From positions 139,245-203,244 of the forward strand of contig MU277729.1 of the NCBI GenBank assembly GCA_022385805.1: a stretch of DNA of 64,000 bases, written 5' to 3'. The translations under genes were made by a program, and so were the position numbers. Origin of the DNA: Pilatotrama ljubarskyi. Its lineage: Eukaryota > Basidiomycota > Agaricomycetes > Polyporales > Polyporaceae. Shown in pieces: positions 24,341-35,167 of this stretch (the first letter of the stretch is position 1; each line of letters begins with the position of its first letter). Below the pieces are notes generated by a model, which saw nothing but the letters and a program-made list of their open reading frames with translations, was not told the DNA's origin and searched no databases.

Positions 24341-24702
24341 CTAGTTCGCATACCCCAGCATTCGCTTGAAAGCCAGCAAAGCTTGCTGCGACGCCATCTC
24401 CTTCGCCTGATCAAAGGTCGCTGCCGTCCCGCGCCCGTACTCTACACCGTTGTCTGTATGGCGCGCGTGAGAGGATGGTCGAGCTTGGCGGCGTGTACGT
24501 CTCCTTACAGTAAACGATCGCAGTTCAGGCCGGGGCGGCTGCTGTGCCCGTCGCCTGCTGGGTCCACTGCATCTGGTTCCAGTGATGCCGAACGTGTTGC
24601 AGATCGTGCCTAGCGTGGTGCGCCAGCCTGGAACCCATGATCAGGTGAGTGTCATATATGTCTGCATACGAAGTGTGGCTCACCGCTGTAGTAGTAGGAC
24701 AT
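24341..24702 (-). pseudogene. small dsRNA-binding-domain protein, decayed
   Basis: From ATG 24702-24700 the text reads MSYYYSG, then after a short intron WRTTLGTICNTFGITGT, the first helix of a dsRNA-binding domain. A one-base shift follows, then MQWTQQATGTAAAPA in another frame, and a TGA replaces the Trp expected in the PxW strand. After an intron with good sites (GTAAGG...ATACAG) comes YYNGVEYGRGT and QAKEMASQQALLAF, the classic basic loop and last helix, ending at a stop 24343-24341. The two lesions mean no full domain can be made. It neighbours a larger gene that ends in the same kind of domain. Confidence 0.7.
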
Positions 24703-25505
24703 TGTTGCACTTCGGATGCGTAGAGAAAGGAATGCAAGCCTGGTGGTAGAGAGATGCCAAGGTCGCCACCAGTCTCGTCAACAGACATCTTATAGCCCAC
24801 TCCCACCGCGACCTGCTGACTCGAGCTGCGCGTATTCGCGCTGTACAACTGAACCTAAGACACAGAAGCCTCGCGCTGGTGTGGGGTGAAGCCCCATACG
24901 AGGGTACGTTCCTTATCATCAATAAATTAGAATGCGGAGCGCAGCCTCTGCGAGCTACTATGCATACACCAGCAGGCTACGGCGAGGCCTGCTAGCTCGG
25001 GTTCCTAGCGCCAGATGTGGTTTCGATGCATACCTTGTCGCGGGAGGTGCCGCTCGTACATCTCATTCGACAGTGTATATTTCCGACAGCGCTTCAGCTA
25101 AGGATCACGGAGTGGTAGTACTGTAGTACGTCCCATGTACGTCCTGTGTTATGATACAGAAGACTCTCACTCACATAATCCCGCCACTGCTTCTCCCCTC
25201 CTTCAGGCACTATACGCAGCCTTCGCCCAGCGAGAAGGCGGAGTCCGAGGGGCTCCTTCATATGAAGAAATTCGAAGTGGATTAGAGCGGTCATGAACGC
25301 AAGGGGCGCTGCCCCGCTGGGATCGAGCGGATTGCGAAAGCAATGTAATCCCGATCGAGGTAGCGTGCAGCCAGCGAAGTGCGCAACCGTTACAGCGTCA
25401 GACTGCCACGTCCGATTGCTTCGCTAACAAGCAGCATACATAGCCACGAGGAATCACATCGTCAGGTCCCAGATGGATTCGTGGGAGCAGTAAGTGTTAG
25501 GGAAT
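24703..25505. other. intergenic
   Basis: It lies between the dsRNA-binding pseudogene and the fused dsRNA-binding gene, both on the minus strand. No gene could be read; the sequence just upstream of 24702 contains an open minus-strand stretch (QLYSANTRSSSQQVAVGVG) of unknown meaning. Confidence 0.35.
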
Positions 25506-27440
25506 TCAGGCTGTCGTCTGTGTCATGATCGCCTGGAGGGCCTGTTCCGCAGCATTCTCTTTCGCTGATTTTACACTTGTTCCCGAGCCCCGACCACATT
25601 CCACACCTTTCACTGCCCACAAGACGATTAGCGCACGGCATCGCGGCATATATGGTGGGGGTGCATATGACTCACGTGAATATATCGCGATCCAAGACTG
25701 GAGGTGGAGAGGGCCCGTGGAAAAGGACTCGCATGTGAGATGACGTCGCAGACCATGCTTCTGGCAGAATTCATGGAGCTTCACCGCCCACCCTAAAGCA
25801 TGTCAATCTCTCTGCGCGAGAAGTATGCTATGATCCGTACTCACGCCCAGATTTTCCAGGTGTGCTACGACCAGCGGAATCGGATCCTTCAGGAGCATAA
25901 GGATTTGCGAAGCTCCTGCGCAAGTAGTCGGACGGCAGCCTTTGAGTGTTTTCCTCGAGTTGAGTGTCTTCATGCAATACCAGAGACCCCACTACGCATA
26001 AAATCAGCCCGTGACTGCTGTGTGATACTTTGAATGATTGTACTTACCACCCCGGACGACAGCGGTCTCGGGCGACGCTGATTTTAGGAAGCGTTTGATG
26101 TCCCCGAGTTGGTGCTCGTACCAGCTCTACGAATTCACATGTGGGATGTCGTGGATCAGAGAAGACGGTTCACCACTTACAACAAGCTTCACATTCGTAA
26201 TATCTCGGTCGGAAGCAGCCGCTGCTTCGGAATCCGAGTGCTGTCGAAATTGAAGAAGGCGGATCAGCCGAGCAGTAGCGCGAACTTGAAGGGCGAGCAT
26301 AGTACCTCAAGGATATAATCCAAAAGCACCTCGACACTATCTGCAATTTAAACACATGTCAAGTCTTGGAGGAGCGGAGAGGCTGCGATGATGACCCGCC
26401 TTATCAAGAAGCATGTGGTCGCCACTGTGCCCTGACCGCCGAGCATCTGTTGCGAAGACAGTGGCAGATGACGGCGAGCCGCCATTTGGTGGTTCTTCTG
26501 GGAGTTCATGTTCTCCACCCACAGCGCGCATAACTGTGGTCCAGAAAGCACGGGTCTTCATTATGAAGTAGTTCAGGAAGATGCACTGGTTGAACGGCTG
26601 TTCCGCCGTGCTTTCCGTGCTTGTTTCATGTCCCATTGGTACTCTCGCAAGCGTCTCCGGATGCCCGATGGGCCCCTCACGATAGAAGATTGTGGGCTGC
26701 TCGCACCGCTCGAGTGACGCGGAAAAGCCAACGGATGCGGAAGCTGCAGGGACAAGCGCGCCTCCTGATACGAACAGCTCACCATGTGAGGTTTTGCTGG
26801 TGAATGCAGCTTCCGCCCACGTCGTCGTTTTCACGAATCCTGAGACAAACTTGAAGAGGATGTCGGATTCCTTCAAGTCGATACCGAGAATGTGGGTAGC
26901 GAAGGCATGCCAGTTTGACAGGTGTGTGCGATCGCATACCAGCCGCTTAGAATGGCCCGGTCGCTTCAGCATGAGCAAGGCCCCAGATTGTTCTGTGCAT
27001 TGGTAGCGGAAGCCGACTTGAGCATTGGCTTGGCCAGCGGCTGATGCTCTGTTAACGAAGAGGTAAGCTCACATTCATCCAAATTGCCACGATCCTACAA
27101 TGGTTGCTTACTCAAGGGTGCCTGCGCCCTGTGCTGCCATAGATATCGACTGTATCCCTTCACTTCGCACCTCAGGCTGCGTGATCTCATTAGGGAAGTC
27201 GACTATGAATGGGGATGGAGCGCGAAAGGGGACGAAATTGGCGGGTGTCCCACGGATATTGACCGGGTCATCGCTGGGTCGCATAGCATGGAACAGAAAA
27301 TGAAAACGACCCTCGTCCAGATACCCAACGTCCCCAATCTGGATCTCTCCAGAAACGATGGAGGGCTCCGGTATCCAGAGAGGGTGACCGTAGCCGCAGG
27401 GAAAGAGTTTCGCGGCATAAATGTCCCATGGAGCGACCAT
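25506..27440 (-). CDS. agaricomycete unknown-domain protein with C-terminal dsRNA-binding domain
   Basis: Eight exons (27440-27112, 27048-26396, 26340-26306, 26240-26181, 26126-26048, 25991-25845, 25792-25676, 25606-25506) join in frame to 506 residues. The N-terminal 340 or so residues show the layout of a repeated agaricomycete family of unknown function (YGHPLWIPEP, GDVGYLDEGRF, a FVKTTTWAEAAF block, then a FLNYFIMKTRAFWTTVMRA block and LLDYILE). A low-complexity linker leads to a dsRNA-binding motif: KLHEFCQKHG helix, then a GPLHLQSWIA strand, VECGRGSGTSVKSAKENAAE loop-helix. A role in binding double-stranded RNA is inferred from this domain only. The nearby pseudogene carries a related domain. 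Confidence 0.72.
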
Positions 27441-28124
27441 TGTGGAGGATACGATTCGGAGTCTCAGGCGTAAGCCTGCCTTAAGGACTCAAGGACGTTG
27501 AACAGGAGCTGTCCTAGCGCAATGACAGGGGTTGAGAAGTCACACAGAGTCTGAAGAGATGTTCAGCGTCGCGTGCTCATGCCTACAGTACTGGTACTGA
27601 TACCGTCGAGTACCGCATGCGTGGAATTGGCTCGCACGAACCGCTCGTAGCGATAGCCTGAGAACCTTATATGAAGGAACGCCGGGCCCGGCGGCAGTGA
27701 GCAAGCACAAGCGTACTTCGGGCCCCGATAGTCGTTCCAGAAGCCTGAATCCCATCGTGTTCACGAACTATGTTCAGTGCTGTTCAGTGTCACGGTGCAA
27801 GTAACAAGTGATCTGGACAGTCGACAAGTTCAAGATCTGCCACTGAACGACGCCGACGGTCGGCCGCACGAGCTATGTCGCCACGCCACCTGTATTAGAG
27901 GGGCCCGAGTCTCTCGCATGATCCATGATCCTACCTTATAAAGCGACTGGGGCAATGTCTCCGACTTTGGATGATGCGGTTTCCTTGAGCGTCCAGAACA
28001 TCATCGAGATTCGAAAGAGACCGATGACATTTTGCATAAGAACCTGCCAAAGAAGCGGTTTCGACAGCCTCGCGATCTAACATAGTCGACCTGAACTCTG
28101 CACCAACGCCATCAGCGTCATACC
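27441..28124. promoter_or_regulatory. divergent promoter region
   Basis: This separates the dsRNA-binding gene (minus, start 27440) from the MDR gene (plus, start 28125). A TATAAAG element lies at 27937-27943 on the plus strand, farther from its ATG than in the paralogs. Confidence 0.4.
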
Positions 28125-29416
28125 ATGCAGAAGGCACTCTACCTACCCCAGAAGCAAGGCCAATGGATGCTTGGAGAGTTCCCAGTGCCGAGTCCGGGGC
28201 CCGGAGAGGTGCTCGTCAAGGTCATCTCTGCGGCGCTTAACCCGGCGGACTGGAAGATTCAGACATACGGTGTGTTCATCGAGGACTATCCGTATATTTC
28301 TGGAGCAGACGGCGCGGGCATCGTCGAAGATGTCGGGCAAGGTGTGACAGATAAGCAGAAAGGAGACAAGGTGTATGTCCAATTCGGCAGTTGGTGGCTG
28401 CTCAGTGAGTGCGTACTGACGCCTGTGCAGCCTCTTCCAGGGATGGTTCATCAACCGGCATGCAACCTTTCAACAATACTGCGTGGTCCCTGCAGAACTC
28501 ACGGCGAAGGTAGGGTAGTCGTTGTGCATACTTCTCTGCTGTAGACCGGCTTGACGCAACGCCTGCAACACAGATTCCGGACAACTTGACCTTCGATCAG
28601 GCAGCATCTGTCCCGCTGGGCCTGGCGACCGCCGTCTGCGGACTGTACAATCACTTCCACCCGGATGCAAAGAGCGTAGCCTTGCCAGCGCCGTGGGAGG
28701 AAGATGCGTCCACACAGGCCATCGGGAAGCCTATCCTTATCCTAGGCGGTGCATCTTCCGTCGGACAATACGGTACGCATAGCCAATGCCCTTCGACGCC
28801 TGATACCCCGCTCATCCGCCACCCGTCCCAGTCATCCAGGTAGCGAAGCTATCCGGGTTCTCGCCTATCATCACCACCGCCTCGTCGTACAACGAGGATC
28901 TGCTCAAATCCCTTGGCGCTACTCATGTCATCGACCGCACACTATCGCCGGCGGCGATCCTCCTCGAGCTCCCCAAACTCACTGGCGGAAAGCCTCTGGA
29001 CCTAGTGTACGACGCGGTGTCCCTACCTGAGACTCAGTCGCTCGGATACGACGCACTCGCTCCGGGGGGAACGCTGCTCCTCGTCCTGCCCGAGGCTATA
29101 CCCTCCGAGAAGAAGGCGGGCGGTGACAAGAGGGTTATGACAGTGCTCGGGAACTTCTATCTGCCAGAGAACAGAACTCTGGGAGCAGAGTTGTACAAGA
29201 GACTCACCGCATGGCTCAAGGAAGGCGTGGTGATTGTGAGTTCCTCGGCAGTGCACTAAACAGGTGGAGATGGTTGACTGATATTCACATGCACAGCCTA
29301 ACCGAGTAGAGGTACTACCAGGAGGACTCGCCGGCATTCCCGATGGTCTGGAGCGACTCAAAGGGAATAGAGTTAGCGCAACGAAGTTGGTCGCGCACCC
29401 GCACGAGACGGCGTGA
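28125..29416 (+). CDS. zinc-free MDR oxidoreductase
   Basis: Exons 28125-28372, 28431-28509, 28574-28772, 28832-29235 and 29297-29416 give 349 residues. Marks are ALNPADWKIQ, GADGAGIVEDVG, LILGGASSVGQY and IQVAKLSGFSPIITTAS. The N-terminus is shorter than in paralogs: it starts directly at MQKALYLPQKQGQW, without the four to seven residues that precede QKAL elsewhere. Introns are conserved. This is the most distant family copy in the window and the only one flanked on both sides by unrelated genes. Reaction as for its paralogs; substrate unknown. Confidence 0.88.
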
Positions 29417-29631
29417 CATGAAGCGTTGGAGTGTGCTGTGGATAAGCGCGCGATGACAGCGACGCGCACTATGGAAAAATTGAATATTATTATACAGCAT
29501 CGAAGTGCTCACCGGAGTGGGGGCAACCTGTGAACGGGATATACCAAGGACGAGAACGAATGCGTGTTGCACTATGGGTGCTGGGGAACAAGTACGCTAT
29601 TTCTGATGGCAGAGCGACCAGGGGGGCGACG

Positions 29632-31358
29632 TCACGGCCCGAGAGGACTCATGGACCTCCTCTCGCCTGCCCGGATCTCCTGAAGATGCTGAAGCACGCT
29701 GTTCCATGTTTCTACCGTCTTCGTCCCGACTACCTCTGCAAGAACCAAGTCAAGCTCCGCGTCCAAGGACGGGAAGCAGCGGTCCAAGATCGCCGCCAGA
29801 GCGTGCCACGTCTTGTCAGGGCGATAAGAGCCCGTCTCCGGATCGAGCCCCAAGAAGAGCCCGCGCAATGGGTGCGGCGCTATCGTAGTGTCGCGCCATG
29901 TGCGTCGTGCACTGCAGTCGAAGCGCGCGCAGAGGACGAGCGTCTCCAGACGCGGGCAGGCACGGACCAGCTCCAGGAAGCTCATGACAGGAGGGAGTGC
30001 GTCCCGGCTGGGTGTGGGCGCGTGCGCCACATTCAGCGTGACGATGTTCGGCCAAGCTGAGGCGAAGGACAGGATATCCTCCCGGGTCAGAGCGAACGCG
30101 TAATTCTCTTGCAGGGTGAGCGAGAGCGTCTCCAACACGCGATGCTGGAGGAGCGGCTCGATGACTGTCAAGAGGCGCGAAGGCGGGCGGTCCCCGTAGG
30201 CGGCTGCTGATCTTGTCGTGAGGACGAGGCTTCGCAGCTTCGGCGCGCTGTTGCACAGAGTCTGCATGATCTGCGTGAGCCCCTCGGTCGCATCGCTGGA
30301 GTGCGGCCAGACTTCCAGACGTGTGTGTTCGAGAGCAGGGAAGTCGATCACCTGGAGCGACAAGACGAACGGCTCGGTAAGACTGAGAGCAACGAGGGTC
30401 TTCACAGAAAAGCAGCGTCTGCGCTGGAGATTCCGCAGGCTACTGGCCTCCGCGTGACGCGTCCAGTAGAGCTTGACATACAGGTGCTCAAGGTGCTTGA
30501 GGTTCTCGATGGTGGCGTGAAGGGAAGGCGTCATCCAACCCGTAACGACCAGGACGCGCAGGTGCACCAAATGAGGGATAACGGGGGAAACGTCTTGCGG
30601 GGGAGCTCTGAAAGTGACATTGAGCACCTCCATGCCTGGTGCCGACCTTGCTACCGCGTCCAGTACGTCTGCGCTGTTCCATCGCGATGTCCCCCCCGCA
30701 GAGCTGTTGGCCGAGTCGAAGTCTAGGGTGAGGTCGCGCATGCATGAGTTGAGCAATCGAAGTGACCGGTTGATAGATCGTGGATCCAGCTGGAATCGAG
30801 CACTCTGCAGCCTGGGCAGGACGGGAGGACCGCCCCTGTCTGACCATTCTTCCAGAGCGTTGCAGTTGATGACGGATCGGACACCGGTGACGCATGAGGC
30901 ATACCAGCGATACCGGCGCCATTCCCGTACTTGCGAGGAGGGCTCGAAACCAATGGGCAAGGTCTGTGGGCGGCAACGGTTAGCTTCGATTCACAGCTGC
31001 GTCGCTCTAGAGCGCTCACATGTACGGGAGTGCCCTCATTCAGATCCGCATATGAGAATCCCATCGAGTCTAGGAGACGTTGGAGGGGCCGGAGATCTGG
31101 AAGTGTCCTCCACAGGACCTTGAGCGCGTGGAGACTGAAAGCGCGAGACACCCGAGCGCACTGCACAAGGGCGCGCTGGTTATCCAAGGAGGGAAGGTCG
31201 TCCACGCCGAGCAAAGAGAGATCCTTCACGGGCCCTACGTCGAGGCCATCGGGGACGGAAAGGACCTCTCGACGGTCCCACACGTAGGGTGTGAGATGGC
31301 GGACGATCGTCGCAAGGATCTCCTCGACATGCAAAGCCCTATGGGTTAACCCGGCCAT
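29632..31358 (-). CDS. F-box-like protein
   Basis: Two exons, 31358-31020 and 30963-29632, separated by a 56-bp intron, give 556 residues. The N-terminus has the F-box-like helix pattern of agaricomycete proteins (ALHVEEILATIVRHLTP, then LVQCARVSRAFSLHALKVLW), used to dock on Skp1 in SCF ubiquitin ligases. The rest is rich in leucine-repeat-like stretches (LVHLRVLVVTGWM, LKHLEHLYVKL, PRLETLVLCARF), as expected for target recognition. Such genes are numerous and fast-evolving in these fungi, so the target cannot be named. The start at 31358 fits the common M-x-x-LTHRALHVEEIL layout. Confidence 0.82.
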
Positions 31359-31906
31359 TCACTATTCAAAGCAAACGAGATACGTCTAGAGCTGGAGTAG
31401 AAGTGAGCAGGCTAGGACACTCGGCGGGCCAGAAGAGCAAGCAAAGCGGAGGACTTTGGTCAACACAGCGCTGCTTTAACGTAGCACTCGAAAACGCGGC
31501 GCACGGACACAGAGCAACGTCAGCAAGAATTACGAGAATCCCTGAGTGACTTTAGAGACTTGTCGCATAAAGCGGACATCCTACAGAAACACAGGGAGAT
31601 GCCAGTCTGCAGCAGCACTTTTGCATCAGCCAAAACGCAGCGGAAGACGAGGTGCAAGGAGCCTGGAGGAGACTGAGAAAAGTTACTACAGACCAAGGCG
31701 GGGGTCTAGACTGCGAGTCGGATCGGTAACAAGCCCGCTCAGTTCAAATCTGCGTTGCCGGTAAGTTCGTCTCTATCATCGAGACAAACCAACGGTGAGG
31801 CGGGCGCCTCTTGTCTATACCTCCTCCTGCTCGCACCTGCACCTGCACCTATTCGACGCACCCCCTTGCCACGCACAAAACTCGCCCAGACTCTCCCTTG
31901 CCCAAC
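31359..31906. promoter_or_regulatory. divergent promoter region
   Basis: Between the F-box gene (minus) and the NatB catalytic gene (plus). No gene and no clear TATA box was seen. Confidence 0.4.
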
Positions 31907-32702
31907 ATGAGTGTCCTCAGGCCCTTCCGCGCTACCGATATGTTCAAGTTCAACCACATGTGCGTGCATGTACACCTATTCCAACGCCCGAGCGGCCGTC
32001 ACTGACGCATGGTACCCTGCTCAGAAATCTCGATCTGTGGACGGAGACGGTGTGTCAATGTCCTCATATCAGGTATGGCGGTGCCTGACAAAAGGGACAT
32101 GCAGTATGCTATCAACTTCTACCTGGGTTACTTCTCCCGCTGGCCGGACATGTGTGCCGTCCAGGAGACACCACAGGGTCGCATCATGGGCTACGGCAAG
32201 TCTGGCTCCCCATCTCCCCACCCATCGCCCTCTTATACGTTTGCAATCCCTGGCAGTCATTGGCAAGGCTGAAGGCGCAGGACCGGAGCGGCACGGGCAC
32301 GTCACCGCGCTCAGCGTCGCACCCGAGTACCGCCGACTAGGGCTCGCGCGCAAGTTCATGTCCTGGCTCGAGCAGGTGTCGGACGAGAACTACCGCGGCT
32401 ACTTCGTCGACCTCTACGTGCGCTGCGTCAACACCGACGCGATCAAGATGTACGAGAGCTTCGGGTACAGCGTGTACCGCCGCGTGAAGGAGTACTACAG
32501 CAATCTCGGGCTGGGGCTCAATCCGCGGGACGAGGAAGACGGGTTCGGTGCGTGCTCATGTTATGTGCTCTTCGAGGGAACTCGCTCACGGAGGATTGCC
32601 GGATGTGCAGACATGCGGAAGCCATTATCGCGAGATCCTATGCGACGGTCTGTACGAGCGAACGGCCGAGACATCACCGTCAGCGCACACGAAGTGCCCT
32701 GA
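31907..32702 (+). CDS. NAA20: NatB N-terminal acetyltransferase catalytic subunit
   Basis: Five exons (31907-31959, 32025-32049, 32105-32195, 32257-32547, 32611-32702) give 183 residues, the normal size for Naa20/Nat3. The start MSVLRPFRATDMFKFNH and the strand NLDLWTET are typical. The GNAT core has HVTALSVAPEYRRLGLA (acetyl-CoA-binding RRLGLA loop) and FVDLYVRCVNTDAIKMYES. The C-terminus DMRKPLSRDP is strongly conserved. NatB acetylates Met-Asp, Met-Glu and Met-Asn starts on the ribosome. The third intron begins with GC (GCAAGT at 32196), the only way to connect MGY to VIGKAEG in frame. Confidence 0.93.
32196..32256 (+). other. GC-AG intron in the NatB gene
   Basis: The donor reads G|GCAAGT and the acceptor TGGCAG|TC. 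No GT donor nearby keeps the frame; with GC the protein reads MGYVIGKAEG as in homologues. Confidence 0.8.
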
Positions 32703-33167
32703 TGTCCCTCGAGCTGCGGTCCACTGTCCCTATCATAAATGCTCATCTAGTACTTGGCTCCGTGGAACGCGTCCCGGTCACGCGAGCGCCGAGGTAGCGA
32801 TAGGATTCAATAAGTTACGAGGAGACCAGACTGGTGCTGCCCGAAGAGCATCCTTGGAGCAACTGGTAACAACATGGTCAGTATACGTATCCGACTATCC
32901 TCTCGCACAGTAGAAAACGTGATTCAGTGTAAGAAGCGAGCGCGTAGCTCGCAATGCAAAGCCGGACGTAAGTCATTCTCCTTCCCAAGTGCGCAGCAGG
33001 GACGAGCCCAGTCACGCTCTCCGAAGGGTCGTATGGCCCCGGCAGAATATCATCCCCAAAGCCTCACAGCAGAACGCCCACGTACCTATAAACCACTACA
33101 ATAGTCAGAGCGCAACGAGAGCAAGCAACTGGCAGTGATTCGTCCGGGAGGCGGGAGCCAGCGAGTC
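32703..33167. other. convergent intergenic spacer
   Basis: Tail-to-tail spacer between the NatB gene and the palmitoyltransferase gene. Nothing further was seen. Confidence 0.5.
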
Positions 33168-34674
33168 TTAGTCGTCGTCTTCGTCGGTGAGCTCTTCGCC
33201 GGGTCTGACTCCTAGGTGTTGCTCGAAGCCCGGTTTGCGCGCCCATGATCGGCCGTCGGTATATGGCTCGATGCGGAGCGGTACGACGAGGGTGTATGAT
33301 GGGCTGCGCCCCCTTTTATCAGCGTATGCACAACGGAGGAGTTTTCCGCAAAGCACTCACTATCCGGTCGGACCCACGTTGAAGAACAGCTCGAGGTTCT
33401 TGCGCCACCTGCGAAGACCGTTTGTGAGGGACCTCGCACGACTTCCGACGGCTTCTATACGCACCCTAGGTCATAGCAGTTCACGAAGGTCTACGTGGAA
33501 CAGATTAGCCAACACATCACAACCGATAGAAAGATATGCACAAACCTCTCCTCGCTGCTTCGCCACCTTACGATACTGCTCGTGATCCTGGGTCTCTACA
33601 GACGTCTCACCGGAGGCGACCATGTAGAGGTGCCAGCCGGCCATCGCGGAGACAGCGAGGAAGAGCACGACCGCGAGGATGTACTCTAACAAGAATGCCA
33701 CGGGAGGTACGAGGTAAGGCCATGGCTCCTATCACGGCGGTGAGGATGTGGTAGGGTGACCAGAGGAGTCGGAACGAACGTTGAACCAGCCCAGTCCTAG
33801 GAGGACGTGTCTCCAGCCGAATGCAGCGTAGCAGAAGGACGCGATGACGAGATACACCCTGGACAGGAACGTGAGCCACGGTTGAGCCGGACAGGTCAAT
33901 ATGTAGACGCACATGAACAACACGAAGTGTCGCTCGTTATACAGGCCCACGCATTGGTTGATCCCTGTGCACGTATATTAGGATCGGAGCACTCATACAA
34001 CCCAACTTCGCGCACTCACACTAGACAGCGATTAGCCTTAACTGTAACCTGAGGAGCGTGCGCGAAGAACTCACAGGACAGTGGTGGTCATATTTCAACA
34101 CGCAGCGGTTGCATATCCTGCAGTGATGGGACCTCTCACAGACGCACCTCAGCATGTCCCGCCCCTATTCACGCCAAGCACGGTCGAACGACGTACCTCT
34201 GGTCTCATCTCCCCGCACTTCCTGCACTTCGACGTCGCCGCCCTGGTGACCTGCACGTCTTCGGACCACCGCACGCCCGTCAGCTGCCGTCCCCTCGCAG
34301 AATCCCGCCTTCTTGCCCATAGCACCCCCCTGCCGTGCGCAGGTGGAGGGTCGGGAACGAAGCCTGGGGAGATAGTGCAGACGTAGAAGTAATGCGCGAA
34401 GAGGTTGAGCGCGATGAGAAGGCACACGGGCGTCGTGAGCCATGGCCACGGTAGGGAGGGCAGGATGACGTCGACTGCCACGACCAGTCCCATCAGCTAT
34501 GTCTTGTCTTCGTATTCCTGAGGAGTACGCACGGAAGCAAAAGAGACCGGTCGAGAGCAAGACGACTGCGAGGGTGACGAAGACGGGCCCCGCTGCGCCT
34601 GTGAGTCTGTCCCCAGCGCGTTCGAGCCATTTGAAGCAGCGGAAGACTTGTCGGGTGCACCATTGCGGTGCCAT
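33168..34674 (-). CDS. DHHC palmitoyltransferase with a one-nucleotide exon
   Basis: Ten exons: 34674-34533, 34474-34197, 34134-34075, 34020 (single base), 33964-33913, 33858-33780, 33728-33546, 33490-33465, 33408-33361, 33303-33168. They total 1,005 nt, 334 residues. The cysteine-rich domain reads [11 protein letters not shown], then [18 protein letters not shown], then [14 protein letters not shown]; the DHHC cysteine carries the acyl group in S-palmitoylation of target proteins at membranes. Four hydrophobic segments flank it (two before, two after), and the tail ends [10 protein letters not shown]. The tryptophan codon after DHHCP is split: T from the one-base exon, GG from the next exon. 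All nine introns are 51-62 bp. Confidence 0.88.
34020..34020 (-). other. one-nucleotide exon (T) between two introns
   Basis: The upstream intron 34074-34021 (54 bp) starts GTGAGT and ends CTGTCTAG; the downstream intron 34019-33965 (55 bp) starts GTGAGT and ends GCACAG. Each has a CTAAT branch site 12-16 nt before its end. The single T is needed to build TGG of DHHCPW. Confidence 0.75.
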
Positions 34675-35167
34675 GATCGCGTTCACCTATGTTGCAGAGT
34701 TGCAGGTGGACCAGGGATTAGATTAAGTACGCGGCGAGTGGGCCGAAAGAAGTGGAGGCAGAGCAGAATATGCCCGTCATGACGCGGATGCGGTGTACAC
34801 TACTTCGGCGTCAAGCTTCAAGTCTCAGTGTACGTTGAATCAACTCAGGCCGGTACCGTGACACTGACAGTCAGCAGCAGCAGGAACACTAGACAGTTCG
34901 AGGAAATATCCAATACACTATACATACGGCACTAACACCCCAGCTCCTAGTGAGCTGAGGGTATGTAAGTTGGGGCGCAGTACTACAAACACACAAGCAA
35001 GTCTGGGCGGAAGGTCGAAGGAGATGGGAGCAGCCAGGCACAGCGACGCAAGACACGACAAAACGAAGCGGATTCGAGTGAAGAACGACGAGGAAGATGG
35101 GACAGATGTCACTACACTAGGGGCACGGCGACGAGGGCGACATGGCAGGCAGGGTGGCAAAGCAATC
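34675..35167. other. intergenic
   Basis: Between the palmitoyltransferase start and the Mis13 stop, both on the minus strand. No gene was seen. Confidence 0.5.

Noticed and set aside
26000..26047. Short end for the fused dsRNA-binding gene (stop at about 26005 after a 30-33 bp intron)
   Set aside because: That intron would be too short for this genome. The acceptor at 25992 gives a 56-bp intron and joins in phase through to the dsRNA-binding exons.
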